Source: Nitrosopumilus sp.
Lineage (GTDB): Archaea > Thermoproteota > Nitrososphaeria > Nitrososphaerales > Nitrosopumilaceae
Direction: 5' to 3'
Assembly: GCA_029862745.1 (NCBI GenBank)
Contig: JAOTWS010000002.1
Location: 186,001-250,000, forward strand
Length of the DNA stretch: 64,000 nucleotides
The notes below the pieces were generated by a model that saw only the letters and a list, made by a program, of their open reading frames with translations, was not told the origin of the DNA and searched no databases. Below are positions 38,144 through 46,945 of the stretch, piece by piece. The translations under genes were made by a program, and so were the position numbers. Numbering within the stretch: position 1 is the stretch's first letter; each line of letters begins with the position of its first letter.

Positions 38144-39760
38144 ATGCCAATGAATTATCCATACGGCCTTACACACAATCCTTATCCTAGCAGTCCTACA
38201 CCAACTGAAAAGGATGCCCAAATTTTGGGCGGGACTAGACACATACAAGCCAAGGAATCAATATTGGAATGCATAACGGATCTATACAGACAATCATCCA
38301 AGCATCAATCCAATGAAAATGACTTTAGACTAATTACAGTAATACAAGATGTCGGATGCGGAAAAACTCACCTTGCTTTGCACATCAAGGGACTAAGAAT
38401 GAGACAAAATATTGAAAGCGCATACGTAGATCTGGCAACAATTTCACCTAAAACAAAGGAAAGCCTGTATGATGCAATTATCGCAGGATTCAACAAATCT
38501 ACATTTGATGAACTGAGGGAAAAATTCCTAAAAGACATCTGTGACAAGGCAGACAAGGGTGATCTGCTGGCAAAAAAAGCGCTAGGTTACAGGTTTGTAG
38601 ACAAACTTATGGGAACTACAATACAGGATAAAACTGATGATATTCTTAACAATAAAAAAACACATTCTAGTGAGAATCTAAAAAAATACTTGGCCTCTAA
38701 CTACAACGCGCACGAGTCGCTAATAATTCAAAACATTATTGGCAAGATATTTGACCCTATATCAAACTTGGATGAATTTTTAGGACGTCTATCAGCTATT
38801 TCCAAATTCAGCCATAATCTTCTTGGTAAAATTACAATTTATACATTTGATGAGCTAGATGCAGATCCAGGCTCTGCTGAAATCGTAAAATCAATAATCA
38901 ATAGACACTTACCATCCTCTGTTGTGATGCTTATTACAACTCCATCTGAATATTCTAAAATAAAAGAAATTAACGTATCCCTCTTTGACAGACTAGAAAA
39001 GGCAAACTATAAGATTAATCTGGCTGGTTCAAATTCAATAGATGAGTTATCTGAAATTGCAATCGAATACATCAAACAAAACAAAAAGAGTGTGAGGTTC
39101 ACAAAAAAACAGCAAAACGACTTGACCGGTAAAATAAGAGTATTATGTGATGAATTTCCTGATTTCACAAGTGTGCGATCGCTGATCAACATTTTGTATC
39201 ATGCTATGGAAAAATCTTATCAATTAAACCATGAAGAGATTTCTGAAGAGGCACTTGATGAAACTATTAAGAACGCATTTCCGGGATTAAAGGTACATGA
39301 CAGCGTTCTGGATGTTCCAATAGGGCAGTTTTTGAAATTGCGACTAGAATCTATTGAAAGTAAAACACAATCAAAGATAAAAGAGGCCATTTCTAACCTT
39401 GTCAATTTTGCACATGATACAGGAATGATTACAAAGCCTGAAAATTCAAAACGAATGCTGGATGCAATTTATACCGATAAGTATGGAACAAAGATAGGAA
39501 TTGCAGTAGCAATGAATAAGGATCATGATAAAAACTCTATCTCCATTCAAAATATTCTAAAAGCGTCTGCTTTCGTAGACAAACTGTTGATACTTACAAA
39601 TACCAATGTACCAAAAACCCCCCAAGCTACAATCATTAACATTGACAAAGTGAAGATGGTTGACTTGCTTTATTTTAGTAACAGATACTCTGACAACAAA
39701 ATACTAGAACCAGAAAATGAAAAAATCCATGCTTTAGCCAAGACTATATCAATTATCTAA
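38144..39760 (+). CDS. Large P-loop ATPase, ORC/ExeA-like N-terminus, unknown role
   Basis: 538 residues. The start YGLTHNPYPSSPTPTEKDA followed by GGTRHIQAKESIL recalls ORC1/TniB/ExeA-type AAA+ ATPases. Walker A is unusual: VIQDVGCGKTHLALH has GKT but no first Gly. Walker B is clear (ITIYTFDELDAD near residue 235) and ITTPSEY follows as sensor-1-like. The region after residue 380 has a mixed alpha/beta domain (IGIAVAMNKDHD...DKLLILTNTN) that could be nuclease- or sensor-like. GC content and codon use look higher than the neighbours, which suggests separate origin. Not recognised further. Confidence 0.75.
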   Translation: MPMNYPYGLTHNPYPSSPTPTEKDAQILGGTRHIQAKESILECITDLYRQSSKHQSNENDFRLITVIQDVGCGKTHLALHIKGLRMRQNIESAYVDLATISPKTKESLYDAIIAGFNKSTFDELREKFLKDICDKADKGDLLAKKALGYRFVDKLMGTTIQDKTDDILNNKKTHSSENLKKYLASNYNAHESLIIQNIIGKIFDPISNLDEFLGRLSAISKFSHNLLGKITIYTFDELDADPGSAEIVKSIINRHLPSSVVMLITTPSEYSKIKEINVSLFDRLEKANYKINLAGSNSIDELSEIAIEYIKQNKKSVRFTKKQQNDLTGKIRVLCDEFPDFTSVRSLINILYHAMEKSYQLNHEEISEEALDETIKNAFPGLKVHDSVLDVPIGQFLKLRLESIESKTQSKIKEAISNLVNFAHDTGMITKPENSKRMLDAIYTDKYGTKIGIAVAMNKDHDKNSISIQNILKASAFVDKLLILTNTNVPKTPQATIINIDKVKMVDLLYFSNRYSDNKILEPENEKIHALAKTISII

Positions 39761-39911
39761 AATATTCTAGTTTTTACAACTTTTATCAAAGATGAAATTT
39801 TACTAATTGAAGAAAAATCAAGACTATATTGAAACATCTTCAATAATTCAATGATGAGTTATAGTGGAATTGAATCAAATTTCAATTTAATTGGAATATT
39901 TTTACTACTAC

Positions 39912-40151
39912 TTAGATTTCTTTAATTTCTGTAATTGTTCCTAACACTGAGTCCATTTGGATGATTGCTTTTTTCTCTTCCCATCCAAGTGCAACATACC
40001 AATCACCTAAATCGCTATGATATTTTGTCTCTAATGTTTTTATATTTTCTGGCAATACATCATATTTTTTTGCAATCCCAGATACCGCAAGTGTAATCGC
40101 ATCTTTTTCCTTTTCTAGTCTCCTTTTCATTAATCCTATTCCTGGACTCAT
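39912..40151 (-). CDS. Small hypothetical protein, up to 79 residues
   Basis: A helix with KRRLEKEKDAITLAVSGIAKKYDV is followed by strands (DWYVALGWEEKKAIIQMDSVLGTITEI), a shape like a single PepSY-type domain. An alternative ATG at 40130 would remove seven residues. Function unknown. Confidence 0.55.
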   Translation of the reverse strand: MSPGIGLMKRRLEKEKDAITLAVSGIAKKYDVLPENIKTLETKYHSDLGDWYVALGWEEKKAIIQMDSVLGTITEIKEI

Positions 40152-40261
40152 GTCATGACTACATCATATCATCTAATATAGTTAATTCATTCAATTACCT
40201 ATAATATTGAATTTTCCCAATCCCAACATTTGAAATAGCCTATGCATGATGAAATAACAAA

Positions 40262-40855
40262 ATGAATCTAATTCAAAAATTATCTAATTCCACATTAGCT
40301 AAATCTAGCACACTTGTTTCACTAGTATCAATTCTAGCAGTTATTGCTCCTGTCATAGTAGTTTCGGCAGGTTTTTGGGATGCCATATCTCATCTTCAAA
40401 AAGAGCCTGAATTCTTTTGGAGCCCATCTCATATTGTAGTGTACACTGGTGTCTCTATGACCGGTTGTGCTGCAATCATGGGATCTTTGTTAATATTTAG
40501 AAAATCAGTTCATGGCTCTCTTAAAACTGGAATTAATTTTGTTATTATTGGTTCCATTCTCCAAATTGTTTCGGGTTTTGGTGATTCATTATCTCATGAT
40601 GTATTTGGAATTGATGGATTGATCTCTTGGTCTCATCAACCATTAGAATTTGGACTAGTTCTTGCATCATTAGGAGGAGTATTGATATTAAAAAACAGAG
40701 AACATACTAAACTCAAAGCATTTCTTCCTTTTTCAATTATAGCCTTTTTGTTTTTTACCACTTGGCTACTCTTTAACATAATTCTAATTTTTGGACACAC
40801 CATACAATGTATTCAAATCTATGAAATATTTTCTTCAGGTTGTGCTATATTGTAA
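40262..40855 (+). CDS. Multi-span membrane protein, unknown
   Basis: 197 residues with five hydrophobic spans (about 20-40, 58-78, 88-108, 124-142, 155-178). Conserved-looking polar residues sit between them: FWDAISHLQKEPEFFWSPSHI, SGFGDSLSHDVFG and SWSHQPLEFG. The His/Asp-rich loops could bind metal or heme, but nothing proves this. Its 3' end overlaps the next, convergent gene by 37 bases. Confidence 0.65.
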   Translation: MNLIQKLSNSTLAKSSTLVSLVSILAVIAPVIVVSAGFWDAISHLQKEPEFFWSPSHIVVYTGVSMTGCAAIMGSLLIFRKSVHGSLKTGINFVIIGSILQIVSGFGDSLSHDVFGIDGLISWSHQPLEFGLVLASLGGVLILKNREHTKLKAFLPFSIIAFLFFTTWLLFNIILIFGHTIQCIQIYEIFSSGCAIL

Positions 40856-41310
40856 TTTTTTATTTTTATGTATGATGTTATCATCATTCCAAGAGCTCCT
40901 AATAGAAGCATAATTCCTGCTGGCATCATTTTCTGAGAATTTGTATTTCCGAATTCTACTTGTAAATCAATAGAATTTTTTGCAATATTTGTAATTTTTA
41001 TAGTATATGTACCGTTTTCATTAAAATCAAAATACCCCACAGCCATTTTTGTATTAATTTTTTGTTCCTTAATTACATTATCATCATCATCTAATATCTG
41101 AACAAATACATATTCTCCTGCAAATTCAGGCATGTACAACTTGTAATATCCTATATCTGCACCTAGCAATTCTGTTTTTACTTCAATTGAATTTGATTGC
41201 TTTAGTAAAATAGAATCATATGCTTTTTCAGTTTCATTAAAAATTAATGATGTCCAAATCATTCCAACAATTACCAACACTAATGAAATCTTGAATGGAG
41301 ATATCTTCAT
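40819..41310 (-). CDS. Membrane-anchored extracytoplasmic beta protein
   Basis: 163 residues. An N-terminal signal anchor (ISLVLVIVGMIWTSLIF), a beta-rich domain of about 100 residues (GYYKLYMPEFAGEYVFVQILDDDDN) and a C-terminal membrane helix (IMLLLGALGMMITSYI) are visible. It looks like a small surface protein of a type frequent in Thaumarchaeota. Function unknown. Confidence 0.6.
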   Translation of the reverse strand: MKISPFKISLVLVIVGMIWTSLIFNETEKAYDSILLKQSNSIEVKTELLGADIGYYKLYMPEFAGEYVFVQILDDDDNVIKEQKINTKMAVGYFDFNENGTYTIKITNIAKNSIDLQVEFGNTNSQKMMPAGIMLLLGALGMMITSYIKIKNYNIAQPEENIS

Positions 41311-41350
41311 TTCATTATAATGAATAATTATTTACTTTATAAGATAATCT

Positions 41351-41425
41351 AGGACTCGGAGGGCTTCGATCCCTCGACCTAGCGGTTCGAAGCCGCTCGC
41401 ACTATCCAGACTGTGCAACGAGTCC
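41351..41425 (-). tRNA. tRNA-Arg (anticodon TCG)
   Basis: On the minus strand: acceptor GGACTCG/CGAGTCC, D stem GCAC/GTGC, anticodon stem AGCGG/CCGCT around CTTCGAA (TCG), and T stem GAGGG/CCCTC around ATCGAAG. The T loop starts with A instead of T and the base after the acceptor is T, both unusual. It sits just ahead of an aminotransferase gene on the other strand. Confidence 0.93.
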
Positions 41426-41469
41426 AAACAAGTAAGAATTTAACAGGCCTAAATATCTGTCTAGATGCT

Positions 41470-42642
41470 TTGAAAGTATCAAAAAAAGTAATTGGTGTTG
41501 AATATGCAATTCGAGATATTGTTCTTACTGCAAGAACAGTAGAACAAAAGGGAATGCAGGTTGATTATCTCAACATTGGTGATCCTGTTCAATTTGGTTT
41601 TCAACCACCTGAAAATGTAAAACAAGCTTTGATTGATGCAATTAACAAAGGTGAAAATTACTATTCCTCCTCTGAAGGTATTTTGGAATTAAGACAAGAG
41701 ATTGCTAAAAAAGAAAACGCAAAGGGTCTCTCAATTGGTGCTGATGAAATTCTAATCACTAATGGTGTTTCTGAAGGACTTGATATGGTAATCTCCTCAA
41801 TTGTAGAAGAAGGAGATGAAATATTATTACCTGGACCCTATTATCCACCATATGCTTCCTATGTTAGATTGCATGGAGGTATTCCTATAGAGTTTGCAGT
41901 TGACTTGGATAATTCTACACCTGACATCGAAGATATTAAATCTAAAATCACTCCAAAAACTGTTGCTATTTGTCTAATCAGCCCAAACAATCCTACAGGT
42001 GTAGTGTTTAATGAAAAATCTCTCAAAGAACTAGTAAATATTGCAAATCAAAATAATCTATACATCATATGTGATGAAATCTATGATCAAATAATTTTTG
42101 ATGAAAATTTTGTAGGAATTGGTAAAGTTGCAGGAGATTCACCTGTAATTATTCTAAATGGATTCTCAAAAGTACATCTAATGTCTGGCTGGAGAATTGG
42201 ATATATTGCATTTAATCAATCGCCACAACTCGAAGCACTACGTGAACACCTTCCAAAACTGGCAAGAGTTAGAATTGCAACTGCTCTTCCAGTACAACAT
42301 GCCGCCTTGGAATCTCTTCGTGGACCGCAAGGTTACATCAATGATTTTGTCTCTGAAATTAAAAAACATCGAGACTTGGTTGTAAAACGACTCAACGAAA
42401 TACCTGGTCTTTCTTGCCCTAATCCAAAAGGGGCATTTTATGCATTTCCAAAAATTGAAGACAATAGATTTGGTACTGATAAGGAATTTGTTACAAAATT
42501 ACTTGAAACAAAAGGTGTTCTAACTGTTCATGGTTCGGGTTTTGGTAAGAAATATGGCAGTGGACATTTTAGATTAGTTTATCTTCCTGATCTAAAAGTT
42601 TTAGATTCTGCAATGAACAAAATTGAAGAATTTATGAGTTAG
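41470..42642 (+). CDS. Class I/II PLP aminotransferase (alanine/aspartate type)
   Basis: 390 residues. Fold type I features: ILITNGVSEGLDMVISSI, PNNPTGVVF with substrate Asn, IICDEIYDQIIFD and the PLP Lys in GFSKVHLMSGWRIGYIA near residue 238. The frame is open upstream into tRNA-Arg, where a GTG exists, so that start is not credible; the TTG at 41470 gives MKVSKKVIGVEYAIRDIV and normal length. Likely AlaT/AspC-like; substrate not certain. Confidence 0.9.
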   Translation: MKVSKKVIGVEYAIRDIVLTARTVEQKGMQVDYLNIGDPVQFGFQPPENVKQALIDAINKGENYYSSSEGILELRQEIAKKENAKGLSIGADEILITNGVSEGLDMVISSIVEEGDEILLPGPYYPPYASYVRLHGGIPIEFAVDLDNSTPDIEDIKSKITPKTVAICLISPNNPTGVVFNEKSLKELVNIANQNNLYIICDEIYDQIIFDENFVGIGKVAGDSPVIILNGFSKVHLMSGWRIGYIAFNQSPQLEALREHLPKLARVRIATALPVQHAALESLRGPQGYINDFVSEIKKHRDLVVKRLNEIPGLSCPNPKGAFYAFPKIEDNRFGTDKEFVTKLLETKGVLTVHGSGFGKKYGSGHFRLVYLPDLKVLDSAMNKIEEFMS

Positions 42643-43037
42643 TAATCCCACACTGAAAATTTCTCAGGAATTATCTCTATAATACAGTCAGTATCATCTA
42701 GTAACTCTTTTGCAGATTTGTTATCCAACGTATTAAAATATCGTAAAAGAATTTTTTTTGCTAATCTTTTTACTTTGTTGTTTTCTAAAATCAAATCTGC
42801 GTTTCCTTGAATCATAACTCCATAAATTTCTGGAGCATTAATTCCTACATCAATACAGCAAGAAACTCGTTTATTTTTCTTGATATTTATTGCCTTTTGT
42901 GTTCTAGTATTTGTTCCTATGTGGAATTTTTTTTCACTATATTTGTACCAAACAGGAACAATGTGAGGCATTTTGTTTTTGTCAATTGTGGCTAGCCGCA
43001 ATATTTTCTGAGACTTTAGAAATTCATTTCTGTTCAT
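42639..43037 (-). CDS. Pyridoxamine-phosphate-oxidase-like flavin/F420 protein
   Basis: 132 residues of the split-barrel PPOX family: ILRLATIDKNKMPHIVPVWY at the start, FHIGTNTRTQKAINIKKNKRVSCCID, and GVMIQGNADLI. Small archaeal members often bind F420. The nearby F420-NADP reductase fits that, as inference. It overlaps its upstream neighbour by 14 bases. Confidence 0.85.
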   Translation of the reverse strand: MNRNEFLKSQKILRLATIDKNKMPHIVPVWYKYSEKKFHIGTNTRTQKAINIKKNKRVSCCIDVGINAPEIYGVMIQGNADLILENNKVKRLAKKILLRYFNTLDNKSAKELLDDTDCIIEIIPEKFSVWDY

Positions 43038-43254
43038 GTTTTCTAAATCCTAATGCAATCATAAAAATCCCAAAGATCAACATTGCCATTGAAACTTTTT
43101 CATTAGTAATTTCACCATTTATCAAAAATTCTTCAACAAAGTCTATGCCCCATATCAATAATTGTTGGATCATTACTATTCCCCCCATAACACAAAAAAG
43201 AACACCCATCGCTGTAAACCAATTTCTACCACGCCTATAATGTTCATAGCTCAT
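43024..43254 (-). CDS. Small two-helix membrane protein
   Basis: 76 residues with two hydrophobic spans (about 15-36 and 52-68), a basic start (YRRGRNWFTAMG) and a short charged end. Same strand and overlapping with the PPOX-like gene, so co-transcribed. Function unknown. Confidence 0.6.
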   Translation of the reverse strand: MSYEHYRRGRNWFTAMGVLFCVMGGIVMIQQLLIWGIDFVEEFLINGEITNEKVSMAMLIFGIFMIALGFRKHEQK

Positions 43255-43272
43255 GTTAAACGAAAAATAGGT

Positions 43273-43944
43273 TTAGATAATTTTGATTCCTGGATTTTTT
43301 AGCTTGTTTCTTATCATTGCATTGAGAAGTAACGGTGTTGACATTTCTGCAAGGTATGATAATTCTATTGGTCCCAAGTAAATTGCTCTTAATCCCTTGA
43401 TTTCACCAATCAATCCATTTACTACCTGAACCGATTCATCATCATCTCCGCAAACGAAGATATCGTAATCTAGTTCTAGTGTTGGATTTACTAATTTTTT
43501 TTCAGAAATTACATGAAATGCTGAAACTATCTTTGATTTATTTTTCATATGGTTTGATACAAGCTTGTATGAAAATGGTTTATTTTCTTTAATTGAAATA
43601 CATTCAAATCCCACATCTGTTTTTGTCATTGGAACAATTGGTGAAACTACAACACAACTGTCTTTGACTTCAGATAATATTCCAGAACAAACAGAATCAA
43701 TATTCTCATATGGGATTGATAAAATTAAAACGTCACTTTCTTTTGCAACTGAAATATTGTCATTTCCAGAAATTGATCCTTTAATTTCTCCAAATGCTTC
43801 TTTTGCCATATTGGAATATTCTTTTGCAGACTCAGATGCTCTTACAGCATCTCTAGAGCCAACAATAACATCGTGGTTTTGCGACCATCTTAAAGCAAAA
43901 CCTTTTCCCATTCCTCCAGTTCCGCCAATTATTCCAATCTTCAT
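43273..43944 (-). CDS. npdG: NADPH-dependent F420 reductase
   Basis: 223 residues. The N-terminus KIGIIGGTGGMGKGFALRWSQNHDVIVGSRD is the F420-NADP oxidoreductase NADP-binding signature, and VLILSIPYENI and SPIVPMTKTD follow as expected. It moves hydride between F420H2 and NADP+. First gene of a minus-strand group with the small membrane protein and the PPOX-like protein. Confidence 0.9.
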   Translation of the reverse strand: MKIGIIGGTGGMGKGFALRWSQNHDVIVGSRDAVRASESAKEYSNMAKEAFGEIKGSISGNDNISVAKESDVLILSIPYENIDSVCSGILSEVKDSCVVVSPIVPMTKTDVGFECISIKENKPFSYKLVSNHMKNKSKIVSAFHVISEKKLVNPTLELDYDIFVCGDDDESVQVVNGLIGEIKGLRAIYLGPIELSYLAEMSTPLLLNAMIRNKLKNPGIKII

Positions 43945-43994
43945 AGTATCTATCTGATAATCTTATTATTATCTCTATTTGAATTTTAATCAAT

Positions 43995-44618
43995 TTGGGT
44001 CAGATTATTTTCCTTAGACACGGTCAGGCCAAAAATAACACTGAAAGAATCTTAGCTGGAAGAACCGAAGGCATTCCCTTAACTGAGATTGGAATTAAAC
44101 AAGCAGAGCATACTGCTGAATTACTAGAACACATAAATATCTCTACAATTTATTCCAGTCCAATCCAAAGAGCAAAGCATACTGCAGAAATCGTTGCAGA
44201 GCACAATTCACTTAATGTTACAATTGATGAACGACTAATTGAGCTTGATATGGGTAAATTTACTGGCATTCCATATGATGAAATTTTTACTAGTCATGGA
44301 AATGTCTTTATGAAATTCTATAATGGCGAATTGGAAATTGCTCATAATGGGGTAGAAACTTTCGCTGAAGTAAAAAAACGAGTTTTAGGAATAGTTGATC
44401 ATGTAATTGAAAAACATCCTGATGAAAATGTGGTACTTGTTACTCATATGGATCCTATCAAGGCTATGTTATCTACCATAGTTGATCTCTCTCCTACCAA
44501 CTTGTTTGAATTAGTCATTGCAAATGCATCTCTTAACATTTTTAGAGAAAAAGATAGAAAGTTCTCCCTTTCAGGATTAAATGTGATGCATCCATCTAGA
44601 TTCGATCAGGGTTATTAA
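43995..44618 (+). CDS. Histidine phosphatase (phosphoglycerate-mutase-like)
   Basis: 207 residues with the RHG catalytic motif FLRHGQAKNNTE near residue 7 and the second His in VLVTHMDPIKAML near 150; ELDMGKFTGIPYDEIF between them is typical of cofactor-independent-type RHG phosphatases such as CobC-like enzymes. The start is TTG. Substrate unknown. Confidence 0.88.
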   Translation: MGQIIFLRHGQAKNNTERILAGRTEGIPLTEIGIKQAEHTAELLEHINISTIYSSPIQRAKHTAEIVAEHNSLNVTIDERLIELDMGKFTGIPYDEIFTSHGNVFMKFYNGELEIAHNGVETFAEVKKRVLGIVDHVIEKHPDENVVLVTHMDPIKAMLSTIVDLSPTNLFELVIANASLNIFREKDRKFSLSGLNVMHPSRFDQGY

Positions 44619-44635
44619 CTAGTAATCTTGAAAAC

Positions 44636-44664
44636 CCTTAAATAGAAATTATAGATGACGTCAT
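44636..44664 (+). promoter_or_regulatory. Promoter and palindrome upstream of the oxidase operon
   Basis: A TATA-like CTTAAATAG lies at about 44637-44645, and a perfect 10-base palindrome ATGACGTCAT at 44655-44664 ends 10 bases before the first ATG (44675). The palindrome would cover or touch the expected transcription start, a place where a repressor could act. Confidence 0.45.
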
Positions 44665-44674
44665 TCAATCGCTA

Positions 44675-44935
44675 ATGAAAAAGATAGTTGTGTTATTCTT
44701 AGTATTGGCAGTTATGGTAATAGTTCCAGTTATAGAATCCGCGTTTGCTGCAGGAGACGAACCTGGTGAATATCTAGATCGTAGGGTGATTATTTGGAAC
44801 TTGTTTTTTAAAATGATGACTATAGCATTTGTAGTTGGTGCTGTAGTATCAGGTACAATTATTTGGCAATGTTGGAGATTTAGAGAATCACATCCAAAAG
44901 CAAAACCTACACCATATGAGGGGACGGACTGGTAA
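44675..44935 (+). CDS. Cytochrome oxidase subunit II, N-terminal membrane part (split)
   Basis: 86 residues: a signal-type hydrophobic start (VLFLVLAVMVIVPVIESAFA, cleavage likely near 25) and a second span (MMTIAFVVGAVVSGTIIW) ending in CWRFRESHPKAKPTP. The WRFR ending of the first helix is the hallmark of COX2. The stop comes two bases before the TTG of the next gene, which carries the second helix and the CuA domain, so subunit II is encoded in two pieces. Confidence 0.75.
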   Translation: MKKIVVLFLVLAVMVIVPVIESAFAAGDEPGEYLDRRVIIWNLFFKMMTIAFVVGAVVSGTIIWQCWRFRESHPKAKPTPYEGTDW

Positions 44936-44937
44936 AA

Positions 44938-45369
44938 TTGGGTGGACATTCTAATTGGCCTGAATGGATCTATGTTGGTGTTGTAATTGCGTTAATGGTT
45001 TGGGTAGGAGCAGAAGCTTGGGAAGCAGAAAGACTTGTAGAGCATGTTCCTGCAGATGCTGAAATTATCAAAGTTACTGGGCAACAATGGCTTTGGACTT
45101 TTGAGCATGAAGATGGTACTAAAGAAAGAGGTGAATTACACGTTGAAGTCGGCAAAGCATACAAGTTTGAGATAGAATCCATAGATGTTAATCATTCTTT
45201 TAACATTCATGATTATGTTGTTTTAATGGATGCAATTCCTGGTAGAGTTAATACTGTATGGTTTGCACCAACTGAGGTAGGACAACATGATATCCAATGC
45301 AGAGAGTATTGTGGATTAATTCACTATAACATGAGAGGAACATTATACGTGGAGGAACCATCATCTTGA
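44938..45369 (+). CDS. coxB: Cytochrome oxidase subunit II, CuA domain
   Basis: 143 residues. One membrane helix (EWIYVGVVIALMVWVGAEAW) is followed by the COX2 cupredoxin: VTGQQWLWTFEHEDG (aromatic electron entry), a His in VNHSFNIHDY, and the CuA site CREYCGLIHYNM (C-x3-C-x3-H-x2-M). It receives electrons from a blue copper carrier. It pairs with the preceding small gene to complete subunit II. TTG start. Confidence 0.93.
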   Translation: MGGHSNWPEWIYVGVVIALMVWVGAEAWEAERLVEHVPADAEIIKVTGQQWLWTFEHEDGTKERGELHVEVGKAYKFEIESIDVNHSFNIHDYVVLMDAIPGRVNTVWFAPTEVGQHDIQCREYCGLIHYNMRGTLYVEEPSS

Positions 45370-45406
45370 TAACGCTTTTATCACAATTATTTGGAGGAAT
45401 TAACTA

Positions 45407-46933
45407 ATGGTTCTGGAATTACAAAAACCACGTCCAATTTGGCAAATAATGTTTTCAACACATCATACTGATGTAGGTTTACTTTACTTAATCACATCGC
45501 TTGCATTCTTGTTCATGGGTGGTGCATTAGCTCTTGCAATTAGAGCAGAGTTGTTCTTACCTGGTGCACAAATAATTACAGATGCAATGACCTTTAACAG
45601 AATCTTTACTGTTCATGGTACTACATTGATCTTTTTGTTTATCATACCATTTGCATCAGCAGTTGGTAACTACTATGTTCCAATTATGGTTAGATACAAG
45701 GATATGGCATATCCAAAACTTAATGCAATTGCATTTTGGATGATTCCACCGGCTGGTGCACTCATTTGGTTAGGTTTTGCAGACTTTACATGGTATGCAA
45801 CACCACCGTATTCTATTATCAGTGCTCCAGGACCAGCAGCTGATATGTGGATATTTGGACTAAAGATTTTGGGTATTTCATCAGTACTTGGTGCAATCAA
45901 CTTTGTTGTTACAATTCTCAAATGTAAGCATCCAGACATGTCAATTGGACAAGTTCCACTTTTGGCATGGTCATTTTTGTCATCATCATTAATTATACTA
46001 GTTGCAATCCCAACATTTGCTGCAGCCCTGTTAATGTTACTTACTGACAGACTTGGTGTTAGTGGATTCTTTAATCCTGCAATGGGTGGAGATCCAATTG
46101 CATATGCTCACTTGTTCTGGTTCACATTCCATCCAGAGGTTTACGTACTAGTAATCCCTGCAATTGGAATGATGTATGAAATCATTCCAAGGTTTTCAAG
46201 AAAGCCAATTTACAGCTACAATTCTGGTGTCTTTGCATTTGTTTTACTATCTATAGTTGGATTCTCATCATGGGCACACCACATGTATGCGACTGGTATG
46301 TCATTTACAGAAAAAACAGTCTTCATGGTAGGGACTCTTGCAGCAGTTCCAGCATCTGCAATGCACGTCTTTAATTTTGTAGCAACAATGTGGAATGGTA
46401 GAATTAAATTTGCAACGCCAATGATGTGGGCAGTTGGAGGAATTGCATTATTCTTCTCTGCAGGTGCAGGTGGTGTAGCAAATGCTGCTATGCCATTAGA
46501 CTTTACAACGCATGATACGTACTGGGTAGTTGGTCACTTTCATCTCTTTGTGATGGGTACTATTGCATTTGGTTCAATTGGATTTGTTTACTACATGTTC
46601 CCATATGTTACAGGAAGAATGTACAATGAAACAATGGGCAAAGTCCACTTTGTCATGTCATTTATAGGAACTGTTCTGGTGTTCTTTACACAACACGTAC
46701 TTGGTTTGTATGGAATGCCAAGAAGAATTTTTGATTATCCTCCAATTCCGGAATGGATTGTTATGAACCAGATTGTAACAGTTGGTGCTATGATTATTGG
46801 TGTCAGTATGGCAATCTTCTTGGCAAACATGATTTACAGTTCTGGAAAAGGAAAACTTGCAAATCCTGAAGATCCATTTGGTGTAGGTGGCAAGTATTAC
46901 TATCCATTTGAGGCAAAAAATCCATCACATTAG
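45407..46933 (+). CDS. coxA: Heme-copper oxidase subunit I
   Basis: 508 residues, twelve membrane spans. Low-spin heme ligand His in MTFNRIFTVHGTTLIF and later HFHLF; CuB/heme site FTFHPEVYVLVIP (with the His-Pro-Glu-Val-Tyr signature of A-type oxidases, Tyr crosslink) and SWAHHMYATGM; VVGHFHLFVMG carries the heme a and a3 His ligands. Terminal oxidase of the respiratory chain. Part of an operon with the two subunit II genes and the cupredoxin. Confidence 0.96.
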   Translation: MVLELQKPRPIWQIMFSTHHTDVGLLYLITSLAFLFMGGALALAIRAELFLPGAQIITDAMTFNRIFTVHGTTLIFLFIIPFASAVGNYYVPIMVRYKDMAYPKLNAIAFWMIPPAGALIWLGFADFTWYATPPYSIISAPGPAADMWIFGLKILGISSVLGAINFVVTILKCKHPDMSIGQVPLLAWSFLSSSLIILVAIPTFAAALLMLLTDRLGVSGFFNPAMGGDPIAYAHLFWFTFHPEVYVLVIPAIGMMYEIIPRFSRKPIYSYNSGVFAFVLLSIVGFSSWAHHMYATGMSFTEKTVFMVGTLAAVPASAMHVFNFVATMWNGRIKFATPMMWAVGGIALFFSAGAGGVANAAMPLDFTTHDTYWVVGHFHLFVMGTIAFGSIGFVYYMFPYVTGRMYNETMGKVHFVMSFIGTVLVFFTQHVLGLYGMPRRIFDYPPIPEWIVMNQIVTVGAMIIGVSMAIFLANMIYSSGKGKLANPEDPFGVGGKYYYPFEAKNPSH

Positions 46934-46945
46934 GAGATAAATAAA

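Noticed and set aside
41413-41469. N-terminal extension of the aminotransferase
   Set aside because: The GTG start lies inside tRNA-Arg; TTG at 41470 gives the normal family length.
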